64,000 nt of DNA from JOPF136 sp963773835 (GTDB lineage: Bacteria > Acidobacteriota > Terriglobia > Acidiferrales > UBA7541). Under the pieces are notes generated by a model. That model saw only the letters and a program-made list of their open reading frames with translations. It was not told the origin of the DNA and searched no databases. The stretch lies in NCBI GenBank assembly GCA_963773835.1, contig CAVZCQ010000002.1, positions 62,001 to 126,000 of the forward strand, written 5' to 3'. Made by a program: the position numbers and the translations under genes. Shown here piece by piece: positions 51,849 through 59,884 of the stretch. The stretch's first letter is position 1. Every line of letters starts with the position of its first letter.

Positions 51849-53315
51849 TCAGTGAGTGTAGGTGGCGCGGAGATACTTCACCGTTTCATCTTCCAGTTCG
51901 GGGTAATCCATGCGCACGGTGTTTTTCAGGGCGGTTTGGGTATCGGTCCCTGCGGCGATCTGATCCAGAATGCGTACGATGTCTTCCGGCCCGCTTTGCT
52001 TCACGATGAATTCGACCACGGAAAGCGACCAGGAATAGGCGAGGCGCGCGTCGTTGCCGGGGAGGCCGAGCCAGGAACCCTCCAGGGCGCCGAGCGAAAG
52101 AGTCTGGTGAGTGCGATCGAAGCCGGTGACAAAAGTGGAAGCAGCATCGGCTGCCGTAGCGCCCTCCATCCACTGCGCCACGCCTTCCTGGACCCAGGTG
52201 GGGCAGCGGGCACGGGTTTTCTGGGTGATGAAGCTGTGTGTCAATTCGTGCTTCAGCTCGCGGCTCAGGGCCGAGTTCATCTCATGGAGTCCCTGGACGG
52301 GAATGCGGATGCGGCCGTCGTTCAATGCGCCGGCCCAGGCAGGCGCGCGCGTGATGTCGGTGAACGCCTGGTCCGTGTAGAGGACCACGCCGATGGATTC
52401 AGGCGGGGAGTAGTTCAGCACCGATTCGATGACCGAAAAATCGGCTTCGAGCGTTTTGAGGACGTCCCGGACCAGGGCCGGGGGCGCAGCGGCGCCGCTA
52501 TAACGCACCTGGAAGTGGGCGCTGGTGCCCTCGCGGTAGCCGGCCTCTTCCTGCTGGTCGCGCTGGGCTTTGGCCAGCGCGCGTTCGACCTCGGGATCGG
52601 GGCGAAGCGCGAGCGAATGCTTCCATTCGGCGACGGCCAGATCGAGTTTGTTCTGCCCGGCATAGGCCCAGCCCATGAATTTCGCGACGTCGGCCGAATC
52701 CGGATCGACGCGCCGGGCGTGCTCCAGGCATTCGATCGCTTCGCCATACTCGCTCTGGCGGAGGAGCAGATAGGAAAGATTCAGGAGGAGGCCCAGATTT
52801 TCCGGGGAGTAGAGGAGCGCGCGGCGGTAATGGGCGGTGGCGGATTTGATGTCGCCGTGGGAGAGCTCGAACTGGGCGGCGACGTGATGGGCGATGGCCA
52901 CACGGTCCGCCGCTTCCTTTCCATCGCGATCGGCCTTTTGTTCGAGCTGTGCGATGTAGTTCCGATCGATGGAGCCGCCGACGAGCACGGCCTTGGCGAT
53001 GGAGTCCGCCTCAGCGGAAGTGACGGGGGCGGGAGGAGACGAGGAGGCGATGGCTTGCGTGGCGTCCGGAAGGGCTTCTGGGCCGGGCGTGCCCATGTCC
53101 GTTGAACCGCCACGCACGATGTGGTCCACACTGGAACGCGGAAGGCTCAGGCGACCGGCAGAGGTCTCGAAAGTGACGCGGTCTCCCTCCTGAACAACGT
53201 TGGTGGCGTGGATGCGCCGCCCGCTCTTCAGAACGATGACGTCCGCGCCGGCAGCCAGCGCGAAGGCCGCGATCAGGGCGAGCGCCCAGGCAACTCTCTC
53301 GAACCACACACGCAT
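51849..53315 (-). CDS. TPR protein with gluzincin-type (peptidase MA-like) metallopeptidase domain
   Basis: A 488-residue exported protein. Signal peptide 1-23 (ALIAAFALAAGA), then an SH3-like/beta N-domain (ADVIVLKSGRRIHATNVVQEGDRV) and TPR helices (about 130-240). A peptidase MA-like domain follows with KHELTHSFI (zinc His pair and catalytic Glu, about residue 355) and the distal WVQEGVAQWMEG Glu. It is divergent from the M1 peptidase gene with a 78-base gap between starts. Substrate unknown. Confidence 0.8.
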   Translation of the reverse strand: MRVWFERVAWALALIAAFALAAGADVIVLKSGRRIHATNVVQEGDRVTFETSAGRLSLPRSSVDHIVRGGSTDMGTPGPEALPDATQAIASSSPPAPVTSAEADSIAKAVLVGGSIDRNYIAQLEQKADRDGKEAADRVAIAHHVAAQFELSHGDIKSATAHYRRALLYSPENLGLLLNLSYLLLRQSEYGEAIECLEHARRVDPDSADVAKFMGWAYAGQNKLDLAVAEWKHSLALRPDPEVERALAKAQRDQQEEAGYREGTSAHFQVRYSGAAAPPALVRDVLKTLEADFSVIESVLNYSPPESIGVVLYTDQAFTDITRAPAWAGALNDGRIRIPVQGLHEMNSALSRELKHELTHSFITQKTRARCPTWVQEGVAQWMEGATAADAASTFVTGFDRTHQTLSLGALEGSWLGLPGNDARLAYSWSLSVVEFIVKQSGPEDIVRILDQIAAGTDTQTALKNTVRMDYPELEDETVKYLRATYTH

Positions 53316-53393
53316 AGTAAAACTCTAGCAAAGGCGGCCGGGGGGACGCACGCTCGCTTGTTCGGCCCTGTTCCAGTTGCTACAGTGAAGCGC

Positions 53394-55838
53394 ATGCGCG
53401 GAATAATGCTTTTCGCCGTGGCCGTGTGCCTGGCCGCCGGCGCGGCGCGGGCGTCGCATCCTGCCGAATCCCCCACCCGGAAGCTCTATGACGAGCTGAA
53501 CACACTGCGGGTGGATCGAACGCGGGTGTACCACGTGCGACAGTTTGCGCTGCGGCGCGACGCCGTCCGGGTGGCGTTCGAGGACGGGACGCTCGGTTTG
53601 CTCGAGCCGTTTCACGGGCGTGTGCTCGGGGCCGTTTTCTCCGGGAGCGCCGAGGTACTGGCCACTCCGCGGGATCCGGCGGAAAAATTGTCGCTGTCCC
53701 GGTTCCTGGGATCGCCGCTGCTCGATACTCCGGTCTCGAAAGTGCATCTGCGATTTACCGATGGGACGGCCGAAGAGATTGAGTCGTTCCTGCGCTCGAC
53801 CGGAGCGAAGGCATTGGACGACCCGGGGTTCCTCTCGGACTGGAATGCGGTGCTGCCGAATTTGAATCCTGGGTACTCGCTGCGCACGCTGCGCGACCTC
53901 GATTCGCCGTCTCCCCTGCCGTTCTTCCTGGCTATGCTGGTGGACAGCGCGCACGGCGTGTTTGAGGTTTCCGTAGACGACCGGAGGCCGGAGCAGGTGC
54001 TGATGGGACAGGTGAGGTACCGCAACGGGGGAAGATTTTACGACCTGTGGGCCATGTTTCCTCGTGCGGAAGGCACCGGCCATCCCGAGCCCGCGGCGCC
54101 GGTGAGCTACGCCATCGAGACGACGGTCGAGGACGATCTACAGATGCGCGGCGAGGCGAAACTCGTGATGCGCGCCCTGCGGGACGGGGAGCGGATGATC
54201 CCGCTGGTCCTCTCGCGCGGACTGCGCGTGCAGAGCGTTACGGACGCCTCCGGGCAGCTGCTGGATTTCTTCCAGAACGAGGATTTGAGCGAAAAGGAAG
54301 TGCTGCGGCGGGGTGACGACCTGTTCTTCGTGGTGCTGCCCGAGCTTACGAAGACGGGCGAGGAAATCCGGTGGGATGTGAAATACAGCGGCAACGTAAT
54401 CACGCAGGCCGGCAACGGTGTGATCTACGTCGGAGAGCGCGGCGCCTGGTATCCGCATCCCAACGACACGACGCATTTCTGCAAGTTCGACCTGACGTTT
54501 CGATGGCCGCGGAAGCTGGACCTGGTGGCCACAGGCAAACGCACGGAGGAGCACGAGGAAGGCGAATGGAGGGTGGGCCACTGGGTTTCCGACACACCCA
54601 TGAACCTTGCCGGGTTCAATCTGGGCAGCTACACGAGCGCGACCGCAGATGCGGGGCCCGTTCAGATCACGGTGAACGCCAACCAACAATTGGAGCAGGC
54701 GCTCGGCTTCCTGCTGCGTCCGCGGCAGGGGACGGCGCTGCCCACCGGCCCGCTCGGCTGGCGGAGAACGTCCGAGGCCTGGAGGGCCGCAACCCTGGCC
54801 GCAGCGGGGCCGGCGCCGATGCCGGGAGCGATGATTGGGGATCTGGCCACGGACATTGGCGACGCCCTGCGCAACCTGGAGAAGTGGAACGGACCGTTTC
54901 CGTTCGCCCGGCTGGAAGTTTCTCCGCTGCCGGCGGCGCTGGGGCAGAGCTGGCCCGGCCTGCTTTATCTCTCCACGTTGACCTTCGTGCCCAAAGCAGA
55001 GCAGCAGCGAGCCGGATTGGCGGAACGCGCCACCTTTTCCTTCTCGGATCTCCTGCCCTTCCACGAACTGGCCCACCAGTGGTGGGGAAATCTGGCCGGG
55101 GGCGCCAGCTACCGGGACGATTGGATTACGGAGGGGCTGGCCAATTACTGCGCGCTGCTCTACCTGGATTCACGCCGGCCCGGGGACCATGTGCTGGCGC
55201 ACGCGCTGGAAGGGTATCGGAGCGATCTGCTCACCCGTGTGCCGGACGGGACGGAGACCGCGGATGAGATCGGCCCGCTGGCCCTCGGCCAGCGGCTCGA
55301 TTCGTCGCTCACCCCGATGGGATTCGGCCGGGTGGTATATCCGAAGGGGACATGGGTGGTGCACATGCTGCGGATGATGTTGCGAGAGCCCGGCGCAAAA
55401 GAGCCTGATGCCCGCTTCCGCGGCCTGCTCCGCACGCTTCTGGAGAAATACCGTTTTGCAGCGTTCTCCGAGGCGGATCTGCGCCGGGAATTGACGGTGA
55501 TCATGACCCCGGAAATGGATCTGGAATCGCTGCATTCGATGGATTGGTTCTTCGACGAGTGGGTGCACGCCACGGGAATTCCGCACTATTCGGTGGACTA
55601 CAAGGTGAGCGCAGGAACGAAAGGGTATGTGGTCCACGGCTCGCTCCGACAGGAAGGAGTGCCGGAGACGTTCCTGGCGCGGGTTCCGCTCTACCGCAGC
55701 AGCGGAGGGGGAAAGCCGGTTCTGCTCGGGTGGATTGTGACCTCAGGGTTGGAGACTCCGTTCCACTTTCGCTCGCCTGTGAAGCCGAACCACATTGTGA
55801 TTGATCCCCTTCAAACACTTCTCGACGTGACGCACTGA
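53394..55838 (+). CDS. M1 family metallopeptidase (aminopeptidase N-like), exported
   Basis: An 814-residue protein with a signal peptide (MRGIMLFAVAVCLAAGAARA). A long beta N-terminal half is followed by a gluzincin domain with HELAHQWWGN (zinc His pair and Glu at about 557) and the distal zinc Glu in ITEGLANYCALLY (about 580). The GAMEN exopeptidase motif is not recognisable at its usual place, so aminopeptidase specificity is not assured. The open frame extends 91 codons upstream, but ATG 53394 starts the signal peptide. Confidence 0.85.
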   Translation: MRGIMLFAVAVCLAAGAARASHPAESPTRKLYDELNTLRVDRTRVYHVRQFALRRDAVRVAFEDGTLGLLEPFHGRVLGAVFSGSAEVLATPRDPAEKLSLSRFLGSPLLDTPVSKVHLRFTDGTAEEIESFLRSTGAKALDDPGFLSDWNAVLPNLNPGYSLRTLRDLDSPSPLPFFLAMLVDSAHGVFEVSVDDRRPEQVLMGQVRYRNGGRFYDLWAMFPRAEGTGHPEPAAPVSYAIETTVEDDLQMRGEAKLVMRALRDGERMIPLVLSRGLRVQSVTDASGQLLDFFQNEDLSEKEVLRRGDDLFFVVLPELTKTGEEIRWDVKYSGNVITQAGNGVIYVGERGAWYPHPNDTTHFCKFDLTFRWPRKLDLVATGKRTEEHEEGEWRVGHWVSDTPMNLAGFNLGSYTSATADAGPVQITVNANQQLEQALGFLLRPRQGTALPTGPLGWRRTSEAWRAATLAAAGPAPMPGAMIGDLATDIGDALRNLEKWNGPFPFARLEVSPLPAALGQSWPGLLYLSTLTFVPKAEQQRAGLAERATFSFSDLLPFHELAHQWWGNLAGGASYRDDWITEGLANYCALLYLDSRRPGDHVLAHALEGYRSDLLTRVPDGTETADEIGPLALGQRLDSSLTPMGFGRVVYPKGTWVVHMLRMMLREPGAKEPDARFRGLLRTLLEKYRFAAFSEADLRRELTVIMTPEMDLESLHSMDWFFDEWVHATGIPHYSVDYKVSAGTKGYVVHGSLRQEGVPETFLARVPLYRSSGGGKPVLLGWIVTSGLETPFHFRSPVKPNHIVIDPLQTLLDVTH

Positions 55839-55893
55839 ACCGGACCAGCCGGGCGGAGCCGAAAGACGGCTCAGAGGCGGAGGCTCGCAATCG

Positions 55894-56235
55894 CTAACCC
55901 GGGGGCCAGCGGAAGCTTCTTCCCCCGAGCAGATGGAGATGCAGGTGAAAGACGGACTGACCGGCGCCGCGGCCGCTGTTGAACACCGTGCGGTAGCCTT
56001 CGAGCAACTGGCGCTCGCGGGCGAGCTGTGCCGCCACCAGCAGGAGGTGGCCGAGCAGCGCGCCATCCTCTTCCGTGGCTTCCGTGAGGGACGGGAAATG
56101 CTTCCGGGGCAGGATCAGGATGTGCACGGGCGCCTGGGGATTGATGTCCTCGAAGGCGAACACGCGGTCGTCCTCGTAGACGATCTTGCCAGGGATTTTT
56201 TTCGCGCCGATCTTGCAGAACAGGCAATCGTCCAT
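55894..56235 (-). CDS. HIT family (HINT-type) nucleotide hydrolase
   Basis: A 113-residue histidine-triad protein. It starts DDCLFCKIGAKKIPGKIVYEDD and ends with the catalytic HLHLHLLGGRSF. Members of this branch hydrolyse adenosine phosphoramidates. Length and motifs are standard. It lies 38 bases downstream of rlpA on the same strand and converges on the M1 peptidase gene. Confidence 0.93.
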   Translation of the reverse strand: MDDCLFCKIGAKKIPGKIVYEDDRVFAFEDINPQAPVHILILPRKHFPSLTEATEEDGALLGHLLLVAAQLARERQLLEGYRTVFNSGRGAGQSVFHLHLHLLGGRSFRWPPG

Positions 56236-56273
56236 CGCCGGCCTCCGCGGAGCAATTTGGACGGGCGGCGCCG

Positions 56274-57095
56274 CTACTTTTGCGGCGCCGGGTCCAGCCG
56301 CACCACGAACGGCTGGACGTGCTCCTTCTCCCGCAATTCACCGGCGAACGAATTCGCCGCGTCTTCCGAAGAAAGTTTCCCCACACGCACGCGGTAGAAG
56401 AGCCCCTGCGGCGCATCGTACTCCTGAATGACGGCAAACGAGTAGCGTTCTTCCATCTGCCGGCGGAGGCGCTCCGCGTTGTCGTGCGAGAGGAAAGCAC
56501 CCACCTGGACGGTGAAGAATCCGGCGACGGGATTGCCGGGACTCGACACCAGAGTCAGGCGCACGGGAGCGATACCCATGCCCACCATGTCCAGCGCGCG
56601 GGCGGCGCCGAGGGACAGGTCGATGATGCGGCCTTCCACGAATGGGCCGCGGTCCGTGATGCGCACGTCCACCTGCTTCCCGTTCTTCTTGTTGGTCACG
56701 TGGACGACGGTGTCGAACGGCAGAGTCCGGTGGGCGGCGGTCAGTTTATACATGTCGTAGATCTCGCCGTTGGCCGCTCGCCGTCCGTGATAGGGAACGC
56801 CGTACCACGAGGCGATTCCTTCTTCCGAGTAGTTGGCCGTAAGCGGCGCGGGAGGCGCGCTGGGAGCGCGGCCGGAGGGGCGTCCGCCCGGCGGAGTGCC
56901 TGAAGGTGGCGGGCCGCTGGAAGGGACTGGGGCGGGCCGCGCGGAGCGATGGGGCGCGCAGGCGGCCACAGCAAACAGCAGAGCGCACAGCAAACATCCC
57001 GCAGGAAGCCGAAACGATAGCCTGCCAATTGCGCGGCGGGCGGCAGGGTCATCCGCCCGGATTCGTCTCGTGCAGCCTCGGCCGGATGGGCTCAC
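56274..57095 (-). CDS. rlpA: RlpA-like septal ring lipoprotein / lytic transglycosylase
   Basis: A 273-residue lipoprotein. GTG 57095 start; lipobox AVAAC with Cys46; Pro-rich linker 50-86; double-psi beta-barrel 91-185 (GIASWYGVPYHGRRAANGE, ITDRGPFVEGRIIDLS); C-terminal SPOR domain 195-268 for binding denuded peptidoglycan. RlpA proteins cleave glycan strands or act at septa. It starts 6 bases after the stop of the 64-residue gene. Confidence 0.9.
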   Translation of the reverse strand: MSPSGRGCTRRIRADDPAARRAIGRLSFRLPAGCLLCALLFAVAACAPHRSARPAPVPSSGPPPSGTPPGGRPSGRAPSAPPAPLTANYSEEGIASWYGVPYHGRRAANGEIYDMYKLTAAHRTLPFDTVVHVTNKKNGKQVDVRITDRGPFVEGRIIDLSLGAARALDMVGMGIAPVRLTLVSSPGNPVAGFFTVQVGAFLSHDNAERLRRQMEERYSFAVIQEYDAPQGLFYRVRVGKLSSEDAANSFAGELREKEHVQPFVVRLDPAPQK

Positions 57096-57101
57096 GCGAG
57101 G

Positions 57102-57296
57102 TCAGGGAGCGGCAGAGCGGTCGCGGCGGGCGATTTCATCGAGCTCGCTGGCGAGCTCGGCCAGGCGCTTCGATGCGGTGCGGAGCATTTCCGCGGCGGC
57201 GCGGCGGGATTGCGGCAGCACCTCGGATTCAAAGAGGTCGCGGACGCGCCGGGCCTCCTGTTCGAACGCGCGGACAACGTCTTCGAGATTTTCCAT
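57102..57296 (-). CDS. Small helical hypothetical protein
   Basis: A 64-residue, highly charged helical protein (MENLEDVVRAFEQEARRVRD). No named family. AGGAG precedes ATG 57296. It lies 6 bases upstream of rlpA, so it is probably the first gene of a 64-residue-rlpA-HIT operon. It is divergent from the rhomboid gene, whose ATG is 72 bases away. Confidence 0.55.
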   Translation of the reverse strand: MENLEDVVRAFEQEARRVRDLFESEVLPQSRRAAAEMLRTASKRLAELASELDEIARRDRSAAP

Positions 57297-57315
57297 TGGC
57301 TCCTGACCCAGCGCC

Positions 57316-57335
57316 GCGGAATTTTCCGCTATTAT
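57316..57335. promoter_or_regulatory. Possible promoter region with GCGGAA palindrome
   Basis: GCGGAATTTTCCGC (57316-57329) is a palindrome directly followed by TATTAT (57330-57335, -10-like), in the only non-coding DNA between the divergent 64-residue gene and the rhomboid gene. Plausible shared control site; not proven. Confidence 0.3.
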
Positions 57336-57368
57336 AGGGACGCGGAAGAGCCGCCGCAAGGAATCCGG

Positions 57369-58292
57369 ATGCCATTGCCGCCACAACTGAGATGGAAGCT
57401 GGACCGCTGGCTGTCCTGGATCAGCGGGATGCTGCGCGGGGAGGAACGCCCGCGGCGCCCGCGGCTGTGCCCGTCGTGCGGACAGCTGGTGGGCGCGGAT
57501 CAGAACCGTTGCGGGTCGTGCGGGACGAGCCTGACGTTTTCTCTGGCGGCGGCGAGCCGCGGGATAGCCGGCCTGGTGCCGCAGCCGCACCCGGTCACAA
57601 AACTCATGATGGGGCTGTGTTTTTTCATGTATCTGGTGACGGTGGTGGCCACCTATTCAGCCACTCAGCAGCTCTCGCTGATGGGGAGCGTCAGCGGCCA
57701 GGTATTGTTCCGCATGGGGGCCAGGGACACCTTCGAGCTTCTGGTTCACGGGCAGTGGTGGCGGCTGGTGGTGCCGATCTTTCTCCATGCCAACCTGCTG
57801 CACATCGGAATGAACATGTGGGTGCTTCTGGACCTGGGGCCGGCGGTGGAAGATTTGTACGGCTCGGCGCGCTACCTCTTTTTCTACGTGGTGAGCGGGA
57901 TCTTCGGATACGTGTTCAGCACGGGATGGGACATCGTCCGGCACCGGCTGGGCGAGAGCGTCGGGGCTTCCGGCGCCATCATGGGGCTGATCGGGCTGCA
58001 GTTGGCGGTAAGCAGCCAGCGAGGCGGCCCATACTTCCAGGCGATGCGGGCGGCGCTGCTCAGATGGATCGTCATCATCTTCCTCTTCGGATTCTTCATG
58101 GCGGGAATCGACAACGCCGCGCATTTGGGCGGTCTGGTATCGGGCTACCTGCTCGGCCGCATTTCGGCCGACCGCGAGCCGGCGGACTCGGTGGAGCGGC
58201 GGCGGGCCAATCTGCTGGCGCTCGCAGCGCTATTGGCCGTGGTGGGCAGTTTTGCGGCGATGATTCTGCACTACTCGAAGAGCTTCACGTGA
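57369..58292 (+). CDS. Rhomboid family intramembrane serine protease with N-terminal zinc ribbon
   Basis: A 307-residue membrane protein. A cytoplasmic zinc ribbon (Cys34, 37, 48, 51; CPSCGQ and CGSCG) precedes the rhomboid core. The core has HANLLHIGMNMW (HxxxN at 145-149), GASGAIMG with catalytic Ser201, and the partner His252 in NAAHLGG. About six or seven transmembrane helices. ATG 57369 follows AAGGAAT. Rhomboids cut single-span membrane proteins; the target is unknown. The zinc ribbon may recruit substrate or regulate the protease. Confidence 0.9.
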   Translation: MPLPPQLRWKLDRWLSWISGMLRGEERPRRPRLCPSCGQLVGADQNRCGSCGTSLTFSLAAASRGIAGLVPQPHPVTKLMMGLCFFMYLVTVVATYSATQQLSLMGSVSGQVLFRMGARDTFELLVHGQWWRLVVPIFLHANLLHIGMNMWVLLDLGPAVEDLYGSARYLFFYVVSGIFGYVFSTGWDIVRHRLGESVGASGAIMGLIGLQLAVSSQRGGPYFQAMRAALLRWIVIIFLFGFFMAGIDNAAHLGGLVSGYLLGRISADREPADSVERRRANLLALAALLAVVGSFAAMILHYSKSFT

Positions 58293-58320
58293 CGCGCTCC
58301 GCGATCTTGATGACGCCGGA

Positions 58321-58767
58321 TTAATAGATGCTGGGGCCGAGCAGGCGGACGAGAAGGACCGGGCAGGGCGCCTTGCGAATCACGCGGTGGGTCACGGAAC
58401 CGAACAGGGCGCGGTCCAACAGGCGTCGCCCGTGCGTGCCCATCACCAGCAGGTCGTAGCGCCCCTGTTCGCAGGCCTTGAGAATGGTTTCTTCGGTGGG
58501 GCCGCGGCCCAGCTCGAGTTTGAACTGCGTGTCGCGCTCCGCCGCCATCCACACGGCCAGTTGGGTGCGCACGGTTTCTTCCGCGCGGGCGATTTCGTCC
58601 ACCTCGGGGCGGCCGGCATAGGCGGTGGCCAGCGGGACCTGCTCGAGGACGTGGAGCACGGTCAGTTCGGCGCCGAATTTCTGCGCCACGGTAACCGCGT
58701 ACTGAAGCGCCCGGCGGGAAGTGGCGGAAAAGTCAATGGGACAGAGGATGCGAGAGACGTTGACCAT
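58321..58767 (-). CDS. Universal stress protein (UspA family)
   Basis: A 148-residue single-domain Usp. It starts ILCPIDFSATSRRALQYAV. The ATP-binding signature MGTHGRRLLDRALFGSV followed by THRVIRKAPCPVLLVR fits the G-2x-G-9x-G(S/T) pattern, so it probably binds ATP. Convergent with the rhomboid gene (28-base gap). Confidence 0.92.
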   Translation of the reverse strand: MVNVSRILCPIDFSATSRRALQYAVTVAQKFGAELTVLHVLEQVPLATAYAGRPEVDEIARAEETVRTQLAVWMAAERDTQFKLELGRGPTEETILKACEQGRYDLLVMGTHGRRLLDRALFGSVTHRVIRKAPCPVLLVRLLGPSIY

Positions 58768-58857
58768 CGCGGGGAGTATCGCATAAGGCCGCAGCCGGTG
58801 CCAATCGGAGAAGCCGGAAGGGTTAACCCGCGAGCGAGTGGGCGCACGGGCGGCGGG

Positions 58858-59409
58858 TCAGGGCGCGTTGAGCCGCCGCGCAATCGTTATGCTGTAGTGC
58901 ACGCCGGAAACGATCGTGGCCGCGGCGACGGCATAGACGAGCCCGCGCTGGGTCGCGCGCAGCCACGGTACGGGAAACGTGGCCGCGGAGATCACCTCCA
59001 GGACCAGCAGAATCTGAAGCATGGTGGTCAATTTGCCGACGAGAGACGGGGGAAACGTGCGGGGGCCGACGACCAGCAGGATCAAAGCGCCGGTGGCGAG
59101 AATGATCACATCGCGCGCGAGCACCAGAATGGTGAGCCACCAGCCCAGCACGCCTCGGAACGCCAGGACGAGGAAGGCGCCGGAAAGCATGAATTTGTCG
59201 GCCAGCGGGTCCAGAAACGTTCCCAGCTCGCTCTTCTGATTCAGCCAGCGGGCCAGCAGTCCGTCGAGCGCATCGGTGGCGGCGCCCGTCACCAGAAGCA
59301 CCAGCGCCCAGCCGTACCTCTGATAGAAGAGGCAAATCAGGAATATGGGCAGGAGCACGAAACGGAGAAACGTGATCTGGTTCGGGACGGTCCAGAAGGG
59401 CGGGCGCAT
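58858..59409 (-). CDS. CDP-alcohol phosphatidyltransferase family protein (second pgsA-like)
   Basis: A 183-residue membrane enzyme with the full CDP-alcohol signature (TDALDGLLARWLNQKSELG then TFLDPLADK). Starts MRPPFWTVPNQITFLRFVLLP. It is shorter than the pgsA at 31960-32622 and only moderately similar to it. One of the two is likely PgsA, and the other may attach a different alcohol. It is followed on the same strand by no related gene. Confidence 0.88.
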   Translation of the reverse strand: MRPPFWTVPNQITFLRFVLLPIFLICLFYQRYGWALVLLVTGAATDALDGLLARWLNQKSELGTFLDPLADKFMLSGAFLVLAFRGVLGWWLTILVLARDVIILATGALILLVVGPRTFPPSLVGKLTTMLQILLVLEVISAATFPVPWLRATQRGLVYAVAAATIVSGVHYSITIARRLNAP

Positions 59410-59424
59410 GATCTCTCTTGCGGT

Positions 59425-59733
59425 TCAGCCGAAACGCGCCAGATAAGCGGGAAGCGAACAGCCTACTTTTTGCTCGAAGAGATCGGCCATGGACAAAACG
59501 GAGCCATGGCGCTCGTCCAGGGCCACGCGTTCGATGCGGAGCATGGGAAAAAAGTGCGTGGGCAGGCCGAGGGATTCGCCCTCGGGATCACGGGCCTGGC
59601 GGACAAACTCGTCGAAAGACTCGAGGCTGACGCCGCGCAGGGTGATGCCAGCGGGCGAAATGTCGATGAGCTCGCCCCACACCTTTTCCTTGGGGGTGTG
59701 GAGGCTGACGACGACGATGGAGTGGAGTTCCAT
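59425..59733 (-). CDS. Conserved-looking hypothetical protein
   Basis: A 102-residue soluble protein, MELHSIVVVSLHTPKEKVWG, then ELIDISPAGITLRGVSLESFDEFV. The beta-strand pattern (ISPAGITLRGV) faintly recalls PilZ or Hfq-like barrels, but the RxxxR of PilZ is absent. No named family. Start ATG 59733 begins the conserved-looking part. It lies 15 bases upstream of the pgsA-like gene on the same strand. Confidence 0.6.
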   Translation of the reverse strand: MELHSIVVVSLHTPKEKVWGELIDISPAGITLRGVSLESFDEFVRQARDPEGESLGLPTHFFPMLRIERVALDERHGSVLSMADLFEQKVGCSLPAYLARFG

Positions 59734-59827
59734 GCGGGCGCCCCGTGCCGCCAGCCAGAGTGTAACGCGAACGGGGCGGAGGGTCACGCGGGGCGGGCAA
59801 CAGGAGGGTAGGAGTGCACCCGGCGGC

Positions 59828-59853
59828 GGGCGCACACTTGGGTGCGCCCCTAC
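59828..59853. repeat. Palindromic hairpin repeat, GTAGGGGC family (inverted)
   Basis: GGGCGCAC (59828-59835), 6-base loop, GTGCGCCC (59842-59849), then CTAC. On the minus strand it reads GTAGGGGCGCAC, the same flank as the elements at 12-31 and 10346-10366. It lies upstream of the 102-residue gene. Confidence 0.65.
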
Positions 59854-59884
59854 GAGCTGTCGTTGACGCGTTGATGGTCTCGGC

